Shown in pieces: positions 4,467-5,191 of a stretch of 5,191 nucleotides of DNA. The notes beneath the pieces were generated by a model. The model did not search any database and was not told the DNA's origin. It saw only the letters and a list, made by a program, of their open reading frames with translations. Positions within the stretch are counted from its first letter, which is position 1. The number at the start of each line of letters is the position of its first letter. The DNA comes from Deltaproteobacteria bacterium (GTDB lineage: Bacteria; Desulfobacterota; Desulfobacteria; Desulfobacterales; Desulfatibacillaceae), in assembly GCA_019308705.1 (NCBI GenBank), contig JAFDHW010000193.1, positions 1-5,191 of the forward strand, written 5' to 3'. The position numbers and the translations under genes are program-made.

Positions 4467-5191
4467 TCATTCCTCCCTTCCGGGGCTGGCGTAGAGTTCG
4501 TTGGCCAGGTGTTTTCCGGCCGTTGTGGAAAAGACCTTGTCGATGAGTTTGCCCAGGCTTTCGGTGTCGAAGTCCGGGTAGTCCCCGGGCAGGTTCGCCA
4601 GGTGGTCCGCGTCCCACAGGATGCGGAACTCCGGGGAGTCCACGCCCCGGGGGGTATGGTGGGCGGCCACGATGTCCACCACCCGGCCGGCCGTATCGGC
4701 GTCCACCCCCAGCTCCTTCAAAATGCCCTCGGCGATGGGCGCGCCTTCTTCCTGCTGGTGCTTGCCCGCGGCGGAGCCGTGCTTTGCTTCCGCGGCGGGG
4801 ATGCCCACGTCGTGGAGCGCGGCGGCGGCCAGCACCACCCGGGGATCCGCGTTCTCCTCCCCCCGGGAAAGAAGCTTGCGGGCGAAGTCCACGACCTTTC
4901 GGGTATGGGCCTTGCGTTTTTCATCCCCGCCGAAGATGCGGTCCGCGGCCTCCAGAAGCTTTCCGGCCAGGTCCTGCTTCGCGGCCTCGGCCTCGGCGAT
5001 GCGTTCGGCGGGGTCGTAGCCCAAACACTCCTTGGCGTGGGCGCACCACCGGGCGCAGCCCAGGTTCAGCTTGGGGTTGGTCACCAGGTTGCCGCAGGAG
5101 GGGCACTTTCTCCTGGCGTCGTCCTTGAAGAATTCGATCTCCTGCCCGCACCGGCCGCAGGGCACCTCGAACACCGCGTCGGGCGTCCAGA
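4467..5191 (-). CDS. Zn-ribbon / HD-domain putative phosphohydrolase, 5' end probably outside the window
   Basis: Counting from a GTG at 5174 gives 235 residues. The N-terminus is a zinc-ribbon-like knuckle pair, C6-x2-C9 and C24-x2-C27, followed by a second Cys group, C40-x3-C44-x5-C50. After a charged, Ala-rich helical linker (about 54-83) comes an HD domain with His90, His121-Asp122 (ALHDVG), His172-His173 (VAAHHT) and Asp188/Asp190 (WDAD). These are the residues that bind one or two metal ions in HD phosphohydrolases, so catalysis is plausible, but the substrate (nucleotide, phosphate ester or other) is unknown. The frame stays open through W-T-P-D-A to the window edge, and the GTG lacks a ribosome binding site. 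I therefore expect the true start upstream, outside the window. The gene ends 2 bases before hcp and probably heads or precedes it in one operon. The Cys-rich N-terminus could sense metal or redox state, which would suit the hcp context; that is inference. Confidence 0.9.
   Translation of the reverse strand, partial: WTPDAVFEVPCGRCGQEIEFFKDDARRKCPSCGNLVTNPKLNLGCARWCAHAKECLGYDPAERIAEAEAAKQDLAGKLLEAADRIFGGDEKRKAHTRKVVDFARKLLSRGEENADPRVVLAAAALHDVGIPAAEAKHGSAAGKHQQEEGAPIAEGILKELGVDADTAGRVVDIVAAHHTPRGVDSPEFRILWDADHLANLPGDYPDFDTESLGKLIDKVFSTTAGKHLANELYASPGREE
4471..4478 (-). promoter_or_regulatory. Shine-Dalgarno for hcp inside the end of the HD gene
   Basis: The minus strand carries AGGGAGGA within the last codons of the HD-domain gene. 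Its GGAGG core lies 7 bases from the ATG at 4464 but only 1 base from the ATG at 4470, so it decides the start in favour of 4464. A ribosome finishing the HD protein stops on this site, which suits coupled translation. Confidence 0.75.

Noticed and set aside
3739..4494. Plus-strand 251-codon open frame opposite the N-terminal half of hcp
   Set aside because: Antisense shadow, and no plausible ribosome site or motif.

Overview
The window is about 65% GC (an estimate by eye, not counted) and holds five convincing protein genes packed closely together. Their content points to an anaerobic or microaerophilic bacterium, probably of the sulfate-reducer/deltaproteobacterial (Desulfobacterota) kind. 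The main evidence is a hybrid cluster protein whose cysteine spacing and cluster ligands match the Desulfovibrio-type (class I) enzyme almost position for position. The Zn-ribbon/HD protein just upstream of it fits the same view. The taxonomic call is inference; there is no rRNA or other marker.

Left part (1-1621). A few codons at 1-48 on the + strand may be the tail of a gene that begins before the window. It converges on glgA (glycogen synthase, minus strand), which fills 57-1541. An 80-bp divergent spacer (1542-1621) separates glgA from a plus-strand gene for a 210-residue integral membrane protein (1622-2254). The spacer carries promoter-like hexamers in both directions, a GC-rich inverted repeat and a strong ribosome binding site for the membrane protein.

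Right part (2333-5191, all minus strand). Reading in the direction of transcription there is a Zn-ribbon plus HD-domain putative phosphohydrolase, probably cut by the window edge. Next comes hcp (hybrid cluster protein, NO/hydroxylamine reductase), starting two bases after the HD stop codon. A 188-bp spacer with a large imperfect inverted repeat follows, and then a one-domain cupin with its own strong ribosome binding site. The HD protein and Hcp are almost certainly co-transcribed and translationally coupled. The cupin may be read through or expressed separately.

The two halves look functionally separate: storage-polysaccharide synthesis with an uncharacterised membrane protein on the left, and a nitrosative/redox-stress cluster on the right. 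The least explained items are the six-helix membrane protein, which has a faint resemblance to Pyr4-type membrane terpene cyclases; the long inverted repeat after hcp, which has two mutually exclusive pairings; and the cysteine-rich N-terminus of the HD protein. I found no tRNA, rRNA, CRISPR array, insertion sequence or attachment site.
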